A stretch of DNA of 64,000 nucleotides. It comes from Todiramphus chloris collaris (Eukaryota > Chordata > Aves > Coraciiformes > Alcedinidae). Positions 13,513-27,790 of this stretch are shown one piece after another (positions within the stretch are counted from its first letter, which is position 1; every line of letters starts with the position of its first letter). The stretch is from positions 49,270,401 through 49,334,400 of the forward strand of contig JANVCC010000020.1 of assembly GCA_025345505.1 (NCBI GenBank), in the 5' to 3' direction. The position numbers and the translations under genes are program-made. The notes below the pieces were generated by a model. The model made no database searches. It was not told the origin of the DNA and saw only the letters and a list, made by a program, of their open reading frames with translations.

Positions 13513-16500
13513 GCTGTACCTATGTGTGCAGGGTGCAATGTATAACAAACCCCCAGTCTTGGTCAGGGCCTCAACATCCTCAAAAAATAAAATAAACCAA
13601 ATAATTGTTACTAAATGTCAAAAAATGCACTCTCAGAGAAAACAAACAGTTGGCAGAGGACTCTGTACAGAAGTGTCATTCTTTCCATTTTCTCTTCCTC
13701 TCTCTTGTTCAACTTTCAACTTTGTATGTTAATTCTACAAATATTCATCCAAAAAGTAGAAGTCATTCAATGTTCAACTTTCAGGCCTAATACTAGTGCA
13801 GTCCTTACCCAGGTAAGAACTATCCACTTTCTAAATTAAATAGTTGCTTTTTTGAAGACTCTCATCATGACCAATGGATAACAGATCATGCAGTTTACAC
13901 TGAAAAAGGGGGGGGGAAACAAACAAAAAAAACCGAAAAGAGCAGACCAGTACCTTACAGCCTTTTACATGTTCTTCTCCTGCTTTCCTCTGTTAGGTTT
14001 TTTTGGATCTTGTTTTTAATTCCTGAGAATAAAAAACGAAACACTTAAAACCTGTCTAAACAGAATAGCCAAAATAATAAGGAAGTGATAATACAGGGTT
14101 CACTAGAAAATTAATTTTTGTGAGGGTTACATTGTAAAGCTCAAATCTGTCCCTCGTACATATCCTGCAACCTGACAGGACTTCCAGACTGTCTGCACTG
14201 CAGGAAGGTGTTCATCCTGCACTTCAAGCCAGAGTCAGTTTGGTGCACATTTGGAAGAAAATGAAATCTTTGTTGCCATTATGTCTTTTCTCATTAAATC
14301 TGATAGAAGTCCATACATGTCATAAATAATCAGGATGAAAGCAACAGGCCGAATGTAGGTAAGATCAAAAGCTGTCTGATACATGTTGATTATCCACAAA
14401 CCTCTACAGTTTTGTCAGTGAATATAAATATTGCATTTGTGTATATTCATTTAAAAAATGTAATTAAATAATACAGACCTACATGTATCTAGTAACATGT
14501 ATATTTGTAAGTATACATATTATCCTATTAGCACTTGAAAACTCCAAATAAAAATAACTAGTAATTTTTTCCAAACCTACCATGAAAAAAGAAGCCCTTG
14601 TTTTCTTGAATGTGTAACAATCATACAACCCAAACCCTAACCACAAAGTGCCAAACTCTGGTATCAGTAGATCCTGTATCCAAATGAGCAGACTTCAGTC
14701 ATTCTACAGTGTAGAATGTTGGGTCACAGCATTACTGCCCTGATCCTTAGACTCTGCTTTGCAGTTCACTCTTGGTTAAAGCTGCACTAGAAACAACTTG
14801 GGCTGAAGGCATCTGAAAACACACTGTTCCTTGGCAGTGAGGTCATCTCTTCTATTCCATCAGCTAATAGGTAAATTGTATAACAGGAAAATCCAAGTTG
14901 AAATACTCAAACTGCCAAGGATTATGAATTCTTTGTTTTGCTTTGGAAACAAATGCACAGTAGAGACTAGAGTCACAGCGCAAGGAAGACATAACAAAGG
15001 CTTTGTTTGTAAGGGGATGGAACCACTGCTCTCTGGTCAGGGATGAGGTTGGCTGATGTGTTTTCCATAATACTCAATTGAACAATCTCAGCACTCAATC
15101 CTGGCCAAATACTAATCTGCTGAATTTATTACATTTGGGGTTTTAAATTAAAATTACCATCTGTAACTCATGTGTGGTAAACAGCACAGAACATGTGACG
15201 AGGAAAAAAGCACCTCATGAAAAGGTGGGCAACTTCCCCTTCGTTGGAGGAGCACAGAGAACTGTGACACGCACACTGAACGTTTTCTTGCTGAGCAAAA
15301 CATTTGTTAATTATTTGTTAAAATTATTTGTTAAAAAAACCCTCTGTTCACCTCAGTAATGGTCTGTGCAGCCCAGGTCTGGAAATGTAGTTGGTTTGAC
15401 CAAAGCGATACTATCAACTGAACAAAGCCAAATTTCATAGGAAAAATGCCATGGTAGCCAGAAATAATACACATACACACACAGAGGAAAATCCCAGCTT
15501 GCGTTTTGGAGATTTTGTTTTGTTTTGAAGATTTCTGCTCTCACAATCAGAAATATTCTTAGGACCACAAAAGCTGATTCAATATTGCAGCTACGCCATC
15601 TGAGGTGGGTGAGGTCCCGGGCCACTAAACACAGGGTATTTAGACTTCTGCAGGCCCACCATGTCACCAAGCATTCCTGGTCAATAAAGCTGCTGGTGGT
15701 GATTCTGTGGTCTAATTCCTATTATTCCAAGCAAGGCTGATGGATTAAGCCTTTTTTCTCTTTCTTTACAACTCTTATACAAATGCTCTCTTCACAAAAG
15801 CAGTCTTCTGAAAACAGCAAGTCTAATCACCTCCAGTTGAACAAACCTACAGGGTATGAATGCCAGTTGGTTGCCCACTTAATGCTTTCAGTTTGACTTG
15901 TGCCAAACCATGTGTTTAACATGATTCCTGCACAGAAAGGGAAATGGATCTGGGCTCAGTGGAAACATGTCAAACTGCACAGGCACACAGAGGTACAAAT
16001 TACCTGCAAAATGATGCTGGGTAAGACTGGACTATAAAAAATGTTTTGAGAACAAGTCTGATTCCAGCAGTGCTTTTTTATTCACCTTCTTTTGTCCAGT
16101 TGTCTGCGAATCCTGTGGGTGATTGGTTGAATTCACTTTCTAGTAAGAGTATCATACAAATGATTCTGTCTTACTGATCCCAGGGAGTCAGGAGTCTCAG
16201 GAGCTACCCAGGCAGGGCTCTTTGGCCTCTCCCATGATATTATCACTTCCAGTTCATATTTCTTTGTACAAATAAGAACAAATAGAGTGGGACCCCTGAC
16301 ATGCTAGATGTTGTCCAGAGACAATCTATGCATACAGTCCCCTGTGTAAAAATGAGGCACTTAGAACTGGTCATAAAGTCTCCTCATGCCATCAAAGAAG
16401 AAGGGCATATTCAAACGACAACACGTCAATGGGATAGCATGCCTTAGCTCTGTAGGTGCTCATCAATTTGCTCTCTAGGAAGAGAGCACTTAGACAAAAA

Positions 16501-16590
16501 GGCATACTTTTTTAGGCTTTTAGGGGTTTAGTGACAACTACTGCTAGACAAGAAAAATCCTGTGTTTAAGGATAACAAGGGAAGTCTTCC
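13513..16590. other. Intergenic, no gene recognised
   Basis: Unique sequence with a short palindrome (CATTCTACAGTGTAGAATG) at 14699-14717 and small A and T runs. No coding or RNA gene seen. Confidence 0.6.
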
Positions 16591-16594
16591 TATC

Positions 16595-16735
16595 CTCATT
16601 TTGAAAATGAGAACAAATGAAGCTAAAATTATGATCAGTCACTTGCTCAAGATCACATAAAAGGTTAGCAGAAAAGCTAGAAGTTAAAATCCAGGGGTTT
16701 TTAGTTCAACCCTTTCTTCCTAATGGTGAAGTAGG
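16595..16735 (-). mobile_element. MIR-like SINE, minus strand
   Basis: The plus strand shows reverse-complement MIR landmarks: 'cctcattttgaaaatgagaa', then 'gtcacttgctcaagatcaca', then 'gctagaagttaaaatccagg'. The order and spacing fit a MIR inserted on the minus strand. Confidence 0.6.
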
Positions 16736-18540
16736 CAGTAAAAAAGCTCTCAGTGCTTTCTAATAAACAACAGTTGAAATACATAATTGAATTATTTCAC
16801 ACTTTGTGCTTGTGTCCATTTCTTTGTGAAAAGAACACTGTCTCTTTTGTTTCCTTTCTTCCTGACTAAAGTCAAAGACATAGAAATTTAGGCCATTTTT
16901 CCTATTTCCTTGACTTTTATTCCTAGAGATATTGCTCAAGTTGTTAATTTCACTGATGCTTCACCTGAGATCAGTGCAAGACTTGCAACCAACTTGAATG
17001 AATTCTGAGTCAGGTCTCAGATGTAACTGTTTCCATGCAAAAAGACAACAGAAATCAAATTTGGGTTTTCAGCAGAGGGAGTTGTTAAGATTTCTTCCAA
17101 GCCTATAATGTGAACATAATCTTTCACACAAGATTTCAGTTTCATTGACTCACATTCCACAAATTAGAGATCTTTGTTCTTTTCAGCTTTAGGACCAAGA
17201 GAAAATAGAAATAAGTTTTAAAAATCATGCTGCTTCTATCTGTTCAGCTGAGGCATTAGCACAGAAATAGCAGGAGTAGAAGGACCCTTGTGGAAAAGTA
17301 TCAGAACAAGCATTTGGCTTGCTACCTGGAGACCAAGAGCCAAGTTGTTTTTAATGGTGAATTATTACAAATAAAATAGCATATAAAAGGGACTAATTGG
17401 CAAACAGAGCATCTCTAACACAAGAGCTCATGAAATTACAGAAATGGTGTTGAAACGATCAGTTACTGATAACAAAAGCCAAGCAGGAAAGAATACATTT
17501 CTCAAATTCTTCAAAATCCTACCTTCTTGCTTAGGTGGGCCACCCAAAGACTGTTAGAAGCAAGATCTGAATTTTAATTCAAGAGGTCAATCCACGACAT
17601 CCCAGGTTTCCATTCTCAAACCAAGGTACACATAAGGTGGAAGACCATTGAGGCTTACAACAACAGGCATGAACATCACAGTAGATTCAGGGAAACCATG
17701 GAGAAAAGAGCATTGCACAGATATCAGAATCACTGCAGGCCACCACATTTGACATTCACACTGGCAGGAAAAGACTGTGAATTTAGCTCTGACTCCCTGG
17801 TATGATGAAATGGCCTAAAATCAACATCAAGTCCAGTTTCAAATCTGTCCTTTAGGGCTCAAAAGTTATATAAAATAAGATAAATTCATCCATTTTAGAT
17901 GTCAGTGAGATATTTTAAAAATAAATATTTATCCAATAATGACAAATGCATGCTAAAGTATAACCCTCAAATTATTAAAATATTTTAAATTACATTGTTT
18001 ATATAGTGTTAAGAGACATACGTATTTATTGTCAGACTGATATAGAAAGTTAAAGCACGAAGTAGATCATTGCTGCTGTAACCAACACTTACTGAACAGA
18101 TAACCAGCTTCTGATAGCAGTACCTCTTCTATGAAATAACAGAAATATTATCCTAATCCTGTCCATTTAATCAGTTCTCTAAAATGACTGGTTCATTCAG
18201 AATTTGTAAAGAGATTGGGATTTAAAAATGAAGGAAAGTCTCTTTTCCTCTTATAATCAGTGCATGAACAGGAAAGAGGGGTTTCCTCTTAGCTCCAAAT
18301 AAAAGATAGTTGTGAGAAGAGAACATGATACCCAGAAACTGATCTTTTATGTTTAACAGGTCAGTTTTAAATTAAAAGTATCTTCAGATTTTTCTTTTTT
18401 TTCTATTCCTATATAATCAGGAACATTACTGTTCATCCTTCTCTAGCATATTTCAAATTTTAGCAAGTTTTGATAGTTAAAGAGTCCTAATGTTTTGTTA
18501 CATAACTTCTTCAAAACACACATAAGGATAATACTATACC

Positions 18541-18566
18541 AAAAAAAAAAAAAAAAAAAAAAAAAA
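18541..18566. repeat. Poly-A run (26)
   Basis: Twenty-six consecutive A. The sequence before it does not resemble a known retroposon or processed mRNA. Confidence 0.95.
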
Positions 18567-21500
18567 GTTAAGACCAAGGAAAACCTTTAGTAGAAATTTA
18601 CCAGTGAACAACAAATTTTCAGAGATTTTAAAGTAGATATAACCCAAGGCTGAGGTGGATTAGTCCATAGGTTGTTTCTACCAGAACCTCATCATTGATC
18701 ATATTTAAAAACACCCACTGTGTATGAGGAGGGGAAACACAACAGCTAGGCTGTTATTAGTACTTAGCTCTGTGGAGCAGAGTTACAAAGATTGACGTTT
18801 GTGTTTTTAAGTTGACATTAACATAATGGAATTGGTGTGTAACTCCGTCTCCCCAGCCATCAAGGGTCTGTCAGCCTTAGTCAGCGTCCCAACGCCCTCT
18901 CACTCATCCTCCTTAAAAGCACATGAGTCGTTATGCATCTGAGGTTTCTTCCAGAGGCAAGCCCAGCAGGGTCCTCCTTCCCTCTAACTTGGTGTTGTCC
19001 AGAGTTGTTGTGTTTTAGTAACTTGAAACATCCTGTAAAATCTATCAGGATTAGTTTCCAGTATAGAACCACTTGTACTTGATCCAAGCTAATCAAATGT
19101 TCTTCAGATACTAAGCCCCAGGGTTTAAGTGAGCACACCCAACATATTAAGCAAAAATGACCTTCTTAGTGTGGCTACTATATCCTCCTTTTTGACCCCT
19201 TTTGACACAATTTTGGCTGAGACAAAAGCAGAGAGTTAAAGCCATTGTGAATGGGCCAAAAATAATATACTAATTATGTCTCTTATGTCACCAGAATGTT
19301 ATACTCTAAGACAAAAAAAGCTGAGTTTAGATGGAACTGGACATTTTTTTGCATACTAGTAAAACAGGCTTTTTAGTAGATAACATTTTGTTTTCAAACT
19401 CATATTTCAGTCTTTCCCAATGTCATTAGTAACCAAATTAAAGATTTTAGGAGCTCGTATTATAATCAAACACAAGTCTGAACTTACAGTCATGTATGAC
19501 CTGGCAGTCAAGAGGTTATGGTGAGTAAGAACGTAAACCACAGAAAACCAAAGAACAGGAAACTTTCAGTCCAGTGTTGATGGAAAAGCTTTGGAATAGA
19601 TGGATGCGGTACTGAAAAACTTATTTCAAAGCAAACAGCTCTAACAGAAGTTTCTGACCCTTTTACAGAGGAAACACTGAAGATGTATGATGTAAGAATT
19701 CAGAAGTGCACATGTGGAGCTGCAAAGTCTTATTCTGAGTTATATGCACCAGGATCTGTGTTTATGCAGCTATACAGAGTGACTTCCTCTTCCATTCACA
19801 GGCTGCATCAACTGACTGATTTTCTTAATTTCAAAAACCAGTATCTGTTATTCCATGAAAGTTGGTTTAATGCTCAGCTCATCAATATGCCCAGTCAATT
19901 TAATGGAATTTCTGGAAAGATCTGAAGGTATCATACTTAATTCAGTTTAGTCCTCTGACAAAACATCTCTTTCTGTGCAGCCACAGAAACAACTTTTTCC
20001 ATGAGTGACAATTCCAGAGACATCCAGATGCTGACAATTTTAAAAATGTCAAAGCATTTCAGTAGAATTAAAAACAATCCAGTCCAACACTTCCCCATGC
20101 TTTAGGAGGGGCCTTGAAATTGGACATCACACATAAGCATGAGCTTCTATTGTTGACAGATGTTAAGGGGCAACAAATGAAATGTATGTTCCCAAAGTCA
20201 GTTCTAAAACTGTATGAGGTTGTGTTGCCTTAGCTTCAGCATTGTCTTGGATTCAGGTGAGTAGGAGGTTAATTTTAATTCTGCCCACTAAAATGCAAAA
20301 CACAACTTGTCAATGAAGAATTTAAGAGAAAAAGGAGGCTAGGCTAAGAAGAGGAGCCGATTGCCTTGAGTGAACTTGGGCTTGATTAAATTTCTGAAAT
20401 ATACAATGTGATACTAATAACAAATTTAAACTTTGACCGAGGTTAGCTCTTTAATTTCCATTGGCATCAAAGCAAACAGATGTATCTAGAGTAAAATGAA
20501 CAAAATAAAAAATATTTTCAAATTGGACAAAAAATCCAAATCTCACTAGGGAAGCTGTACATGCAGTTCCCATTCATATTAATTGCAAGCATTCATCTAA
20601 GAAAACATATGTGATCAGTTGCTACAGCTCAGCTGCTGACAGACAACTTGGAGATGTGCTTGAGGCCAAAATCTATCCAGAGCCAGCCTCTTGTGCTGGC
20701 TGACAGAGCTGCCTGATGTTTAATAGGACATTAATTTCAATAAATATTGAGGGTGCGCAGGGTAAAGAACAAATCTTTAAAAATAAAGCTGATAAAACTC
20801 AAGATACATTCAACTCTGGGAGAATAATCCTCCCTACCCTTTTTATTTTATTTTTTATTTATTTATATTTATTAACTGGAGCACCGATTACTGGCAGACT
20901 TTCACTGGTAAGGCTTCTCATGACGATGATGAAAGGATCCCAGGTCTAGTCTCTCTATAAGGTAGAAATGAGATACCTGGATTCAAAGAATCAAGCTCTA
21001 CCTAAATCCAGAAGAAGATAATAAAAGAGATATTTCAGTCACTCCCAGGAAGTTCAGAGTAACAGGTATCAACAAATTTGGAGACCAGGGAAAAAGGCAA
21101 AAAGATCTTCTACAATGCGGTAACTGAGCCAATGTTACTATTTAACTTTCACGCTCGTAACAAAATTCAGCCAAAAAGCCCAAATCACTAAATAGCCAGA
21201 TTCTCTTCTGGTATGAATCAGTATAGCTCAAACATATTCACTGACTGTATGCTTTTTAAAATAACAACAATTCAGGTACAAGATACTTGAGATGATTCCT
21301 TATTCCAGACACTTTTCATATCCATATTGCCACATACTTATAATAATATTTAATTTTATTTTTAAAATATCACTAGATTTTGGCCTAAGTGAAAAAAAAA
21401 GAAAAGGAAAAATAAAACCAAACAAACTAACAACAAAAAAAAAGAGAAACAAACAAAAAAAAAACCCCAAACACTACTTTATTTTTTATTTTAAAACCTC

Positions 21501-23587
21501 CATGCTATTTTTCTGGTTGCAACTTCATGGTTTTATGACACGACATTGATTCCTAGATATCAGATGTTAAGAAATAACAGATCACATTAAGAGTCAATTA
21601 ACATAATTTTCTTCCCAGATCTAGATCACCCAGCTTGGGCCACAATTACTAAACCTAATATCCTATCATAAAAGTCAGTATTTGCTGATTCCACTGATTT
21701 TTGCCATACTCAGCCCACAAAGCTTGCTTTAAAATCTCAAAGTAACTACACAGTTTGTTTGAAAACACATAGAAATTGCATACTTGGGTGTTACCTCTCT
21801 GAAATTAATTTACAGATTAATTTAAATATTCTGGACTTGTTCTTGCTTAAAATCCCTTGCTATCATATCAGAGCAGAGTAATAGTGCAGGAGACCTTGGG
21901 GTGGGAGAGATAGTGGGACCAACACCATGGTACAGCAGAGCTACTGGGAGCAACACAGGGTTACTGTTCAGAGACAGGAAAGTTCAGTGCAGAAAAGGAA
22001 TGGAGGACAGCCTGGAACAGAGATCAGTGTCAAGGGGGAATCCTCCTGCGAGGAATTACTGAGCCCAGAAACTGTCTCTGTTTTTATTACTATTTATAAT
22101 TACAAATAAATTATGGTAATTTTTAAAACTTTCCTTTCACAGCAAAATCCCAAGGTCATGGGAATCACCAATGACACAGATAGAAGACTGAGACAAAGAT
22201 ATGAAAACCTGCAGCTGCACAGGATCCGTCAACTATGAGCTCCCATTCCTCCTCTCCCATTCACCTCCACCCAATGCTCCTCATCTCCACTGGATGGACT
22301 CATTGTGCACTGCGAGGTGACACTACCTCAATACTAAGCTCATGCAGTGGTGGCAAATTCAAGAGTAAATCCACATGCACAACATGTCAGGAGACAGAAC
22401 TCTTGGTGCTTCCTTGCAGGTCCTTTTGGGTTAATCCGAGCATTCATATCACCTCTGCTCTCTCTGCTGATGGTAATATAACTGCGATTGCCATGAGGCC
22501 CTTTGTCATCAGAAGGGGTTGGGACTGGAGCCCAGTACAGAAACATATTCTGAGTAACAGCCATGCCTGGAAGAGCACTTCGGCTGTGACCCTAGCACTT
22601 CCAGGAGAGAAAGGGAGTAAGCCAGGAGAAAAAGACACATCTGCTTTGAGTAATGGCAAGCAAAGAGCACAAGGGGAAAGCAGCCATGATTATGACAGTC
22701 AGGCTTTCCTGATGAACTGGCTTCTTCCCTGCCTGTCACCTTCCATCCTTGTTTCCTTGATCCCAATCTTTTAAGATCTTCACATCTTTCATCATTTGTA
22801 CTCGCAACACTTCCCCAGACAGCCAGACTAACCTCAGAGATTTTCCTGACAGGTACTGCTTGCTACTATTTCACTCACATTACTTTCACATCCACTGGAG
22901 TTCACCTTCCTCTCTCTCTGTTGAAGGGACGTTCAGCTGCCACTCAAACTATGCAGCTTCTGTAAGCTTTGAAAAGCTGTGTCTTTATCAGTACTGAAAT
23001 ATAAAAAATTGTTCTGCTGGAATTCTGGAACCATTTAAATTTGACTGAAAGCCCACAAACCACCTTCAAATCATCACCAGTAGAGCATGCAGAAACTCAT
23101 ATAACTTTGTTATGAATTAGTTTCATTCTTTGCAAAAAACCACTAGCACCTTGCTTACTGTGGGTCTTAGCAATTGTAGCTGTTAGATCCCGTAGTTCAA
23201 TATAATGCCTCACTTTACAAGAGTTATTATAAATAATAATAAGTATTTTACTGAAAACATGGTGTTTTGTGACTGCTCGTCCACAATGCAAAAGTCTTGG
23301 AATGAGAACTACTTGTCTTAAAAGCAACTTGAAGTTGGACAGCTTGCAATGAACACAGCCATATGCCAATTCCAGGATGTTCTGCGTGCACGAGACGTAC
23401 TGGAATAGCTTCACTGTCACTAGGGAAGCTCATTCAGAAACACTTTCTTTCAAATGTGTGGAGCTGGTAGGAAATTCTTCCATTTAAAGCCATCTGTATG
23501 TCCATCAGAACAGTTGCCTCCAAACGGAGGCTTTGCTTTCCACAAAAAACCACAATATGTCATCAGAAGAGCTAAAATCGACACAGG

Positions 23588-23607
23588 AAAAAAAAAAAAA
23601 AAAAAAA
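23588..23607. repeat. Poly-A run (20)
   Basis: Twenty consecutive A with no recognisable retroposon in front. Confidence 0.95.
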
Positions 23608-24424
23608 GATTTTCAGCTTTTCAAAAAGACAAAAGTTCCCTAGAAAAATAAAATGTTTCCAACATTAGCATCAGGCACAAATTGCCTGGAAGACCAAGAC
23701 TCATTGGGTCACTGTTTCCCTCTGTAGTCATTCTCTAAGTGTGTCTCCCTGTGGCACTAATCCCCAGCTGAGCCTCCAGCTAAGAAATCATAACATAACA
23801 CCCACCATGAGTAAGCATTTTCAATGAAAATTTTCCTCAGCATTTGCTCCTTCCTTAGTATATGACTAACCAGGATATAACTCAAGGTATTTTTCCTACC
23901 CTCTGTTTTTAAAATATAGGTGGTACAGACAGTAACATTATCATGGAAACATTACTCCAGCAACTGCCCTTCCCAGTAAAGACACACATGCCCCTTTCCT
24001 CCTATCTATCCCTAATGTAAGAGCTTACTAGGAGGTGCCACTCGTTACTAAGTGCTTACAGAAGACTTGCTTCCAGCTACGAACCAACATCTGGCAAAAG
24101 TATCATCACAACCAGCATCTCCTAATTTTGCATTACCTTCTTTCAGACCCTGTTTTCCTGGGCTGCCTACCAAACAAGCCTTGCTACTGTGTGCACCATG
24201 ACAGAGGTTTTTAGGTCACAGGAAATCACAGTACCACCTTTTAAGAAACCCCCACCACCTGGCATGGCAAACCCCCCAGATTAGTAATTTACCACTCTTC
24301 TTTAAAAGTGAGCCCCATGATATCAGCCTGCAATATTTCACTGATACTAGTGCTTCTTATCTGTCTGCACAAAATATTTCATGTATTTTTGTAAGTATTT
24401 TTGAGAAGCACAACTACTGCATTT

Positions 24425-24464
24425 TATTTTGTTTATAAAATACAGTATTTTGTTTATAAAATAC
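24425..24464. repeat. 19-bp tandem duplication
   Basis: TATTTTGTTTATAAAATAC occurs twice, 21 bp apart (24425-24443 and 24446-24464), without mismatch. Each copy is nearly palindromic. Confidence 0.9.
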
Positions 24465-27400
24465 CTGGTAAAGGTACCAGGCTTAATTCCACTAATCAGT
24501 AAGTATTTCTCCATGGGCAATTTCAAGGAAGTCAAGAAGATGGCTAACTCTAAGAAGAAAACAATATTAGCCCATGCATTTCTTCACATTACTACAGAAC
24601 AATGTAAATAAGGCAGAGAAAGACTAAGGATCAGCTCTTCAAAACTGCTGAAGCACAGATAGACTCTTAATAGGATTTTCGGAGGTCCCTACAGAGGTTA
24701 AGGATCTAATTCCCTCTAATAACACAGTCATTTAGGACATCTAGATTTCCAGTGAAACACAAGTGAGGCCATGAAAGCCTTCAGAAAGACACATGTCTTT
24801 TCCTGAAATCACTTAATGTAACACTACATAGTCCCATGTAATGATTTAAAGTAGTAAAAAAAAATTAACATAGTTCCCATTTCCACAGAAAAAAATACCT
24901 ACCTATTGTAATCTTGCCAGGCAATGATTTGTAAACCCTCACACTGAAAAGGTGTACTGTGATTTCTCCAACAAGCCTAAAAGCCTGTGTAAGTTGTAAC
25001 TCTGGAGATACAGAAGGTGATATTTGCTGTAAAATTGTCTTGTAGAATTGGAGCTTATAACAATGGGGTTTGGGTTCTGTGGCTACAATAAAGCATATTT
25101 CAGATATGAGCTGAGCTCAGAAAAGTTTTTCATTTTGTCAGGACTCTGAATTTTCCTATTTAATTCCATGTTCTAGGTCCAGTTGTAACCAAAGAAAAAC
25201 GATGGTGTATCTTGGTGGGAATATGCACAGAGGCAGTGAACTGTATCTGTATTTTTCTGTATCTGATGTGCTTACTTCAGAAGTACCGTTTTCTCCATTT
25301 ACAAGTAAAATCTCTCAAATTTTCCTCCGTGTCCCTTAAAGCAGTTTGGAAAAGAAAACCCCTAACTGTGCCATCTGCAATGGAAATGCCATCTTAGCAG
25401 CCATCCAGCTACTCTCCGGCCAGGTGGCAGACACCACCTAAATGTGCCGTCTTCAAACATCTCACAGGCTATCCAGGGAGCCTTTTGCTCACAGCAGATA
25501 AAATTCTGGGCACAGAAAAGACCTGGCTTGAGGGAGGGAAGGAGAAATAATGTGTGATTTCCGGTTCCTTTTTCAGTCACTAAGAAAATATCCTTTGAAA
25601 TAACAATCTCTAAGGTGAAAAAACATTTTTACTCCTCCAAGATGTGATTTTTACTACTCATGGTAATTTTTTTCAAACAGAACAAGAATCATGCGTGCTT
25701 TGGTCATTTGTGAGCCCTGGCAGGTTTCAGAACAGTTCAAACTGTGGGATGTACAGTTTTATCCTGCGTCTGCAGGATTGCTGCAGGGACACCTCTGAAA
25801 GCTGATGGGACATCTGCTGTGCCTCTCCACAGGGTGCAAGCACTGGTGTACCAAGGGACTTTGAACAGCAGCACCATCAAGACTGGCCTTTCTCAGACAA
25901 AAAGGTGAAGCTTAGAGGTACAATTAAATGCAGTTCTCACTTTCCAGACACTCAAAGCCCAGCCATGTCACAAGGAACAGCCAGAATAATACCCGCGCTT
26001 CCCTTATTCTTCTGGCAGACACATCAGATCCCAAAGCAGTAGTGAACAGCAAGTTGCAGAGGCAGCATCAAATCCAGTGAATTGAAGTTCAGACTTGTAA
26101 GTGGTGGGTAACAGCACGGCCCCTACTGTTCACACACCTGCTCAGATACAGGAAAGATAATGCTCTACTAATGCACCCCACTGAGATCCTGGCTCCAAAT
26201 TCACCTGGGCACTTTCAGGTATCTCTGGTGCTTATTCAATCATGTTTCTGTCTGAACATGAGCAAGGAGAATTGCCTATTTACCCATCCTTACTTTTACA
26301 TGAGGCATGATGAGACCATGACATCAGCTGTAGTTTCTTGCTTCTATCACAATACAACACTTACAACTTTAATTTTTAAAGGATGTTGGGTTTTTTTCAG
26401 TGGAAGTGATCCTGAGGCTAATTTCCCATTCACTAAAGAGATCAGGAGACCTTCCTGTACAAGTCCCAAAGTCTTAGTAGTGACCTTGGGGTTTTTTTTT
26501 TGTGTCAGCCAAGAAATAAGCCATCCCTGTTACCACACAAGGGCACTTGATTAATGCTGATGGGGAAGGAAGTGTACCACCTACTGAGTCACCAATGCCA
26601 CATCCTAAACACCTGGCTTTTGCCTTGCTGGGCTTCCATTTAAGCATGAATCTACCCTGAGTGGAGCTGTAGAAAAAGTCTATAATAAAACCTCAAACCA
26701 CACAACGCTTTCCTGGATGGGAGGTGTATTGTAATTTTCTAAAGTTCACAGACTTCCAGAAGAAAACTGAAATCCCTTCCAAGGCAGATCCATCTGCTTT
26801 GCTTTTGTCCAATTTCAGGGATAACAACTGCCCATGTCATGTCCCAAAGCAAGGTACAAAATTAAGTTTCCTTGAAGTCAGAAATAAAAACACAGTTGCA
26901 AATTAATTTAAAAAAAAAAATCACTGCACAAAATTATGATCAAATCTACCAAGATGTTAGATGCCTAACCTCCCACTTCACTACCTTTGTGAATGCTCAT
27001 CCAAACTCTTATCATTCTCATATGATTTCTGTACAGAAAATACAGATTTCTAGAAGCCAAACTAAAGACATTTCTTACAAATTAAATACTTGCCTGTTAG
27101 GCAGTGAATCATTTGCCATCCACAGCACATCCCATAGTTAACAAGCAAAGCAGTATTCGCCACCTTATTGCCAAACACAGGACAATGTATTTTAGGAAAT
27201 GATTCTTCATTAAAAAAACATTGTCTAGGGCAGTACAATGAAACAGGAGTCACACACATGTGCTACATCCTGTGACCGGCTCTGAAGTAAGCATGAAAAC
27301 AGTCACAAAACATTCTGGGGAGAGGATGAAGCACACTCTTTTCTATGGGACACCAACTCACAGATGGGCTCGGTCACCTTTGGTTTGTCCTGAGTGAAAC

Positions 27401-27773
27401 CAAAATCCCTTTAACCGCCAAGGTGAGGAGCTCAGACTCTTGGCAGCTCTCTCACAGGCAGGATGATCTAGCCAACACCCTTCGAAGACACTTTCTCATG
27501 TGGTTCCCACCACAAAACTAGTGTTTATCTATCTAAAGCTTTGCTTCCTTCCATCTCTGCTACCTGAAGAGATGAAATAGCTCTGTGCCTAAGCTCAGAG
27601 ACCAAAACCATAAATGCATGGTTTGAAAAGAGAAAGTGGTAAGCTAGGGAAGAGAGTAATGACAAGGAGGGACATTTTTGTAATTTGCACCCTTTTTAAG
27701 TCTGAATTACTTAGTTCTTTTAAAGTTTGCAATGTATCATTTTGAAAAAACTTACATGTTGAAGGAAACATTT

Positions 27774-27790
27774 GTATATATATACATATA
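27774..27790. repeat. Short (TA)n tract
   Basis: About eight alternating T/A dinucleotides with one C interruption. Confidence 0.8.

Noticed and set aside
18541..18566. Poly-A run as the tail of a processed pseudogene
   Set aside because: The upstream sequence shows no poly(A) signal in the right place, no coding remnant and no target-site duplication that I could find.
22235..22774. 179-codon plus-strand ORF
   Set aside because: Low-complexity Ser/Thr-rich translation without domain or splice context; overlapping frames are also open on the minus strand.
26171..26554. 127-codon plus-strand ORF
   Set aside because: No recognisable motif, no splice context, and a length expected by chance in 64 kb.
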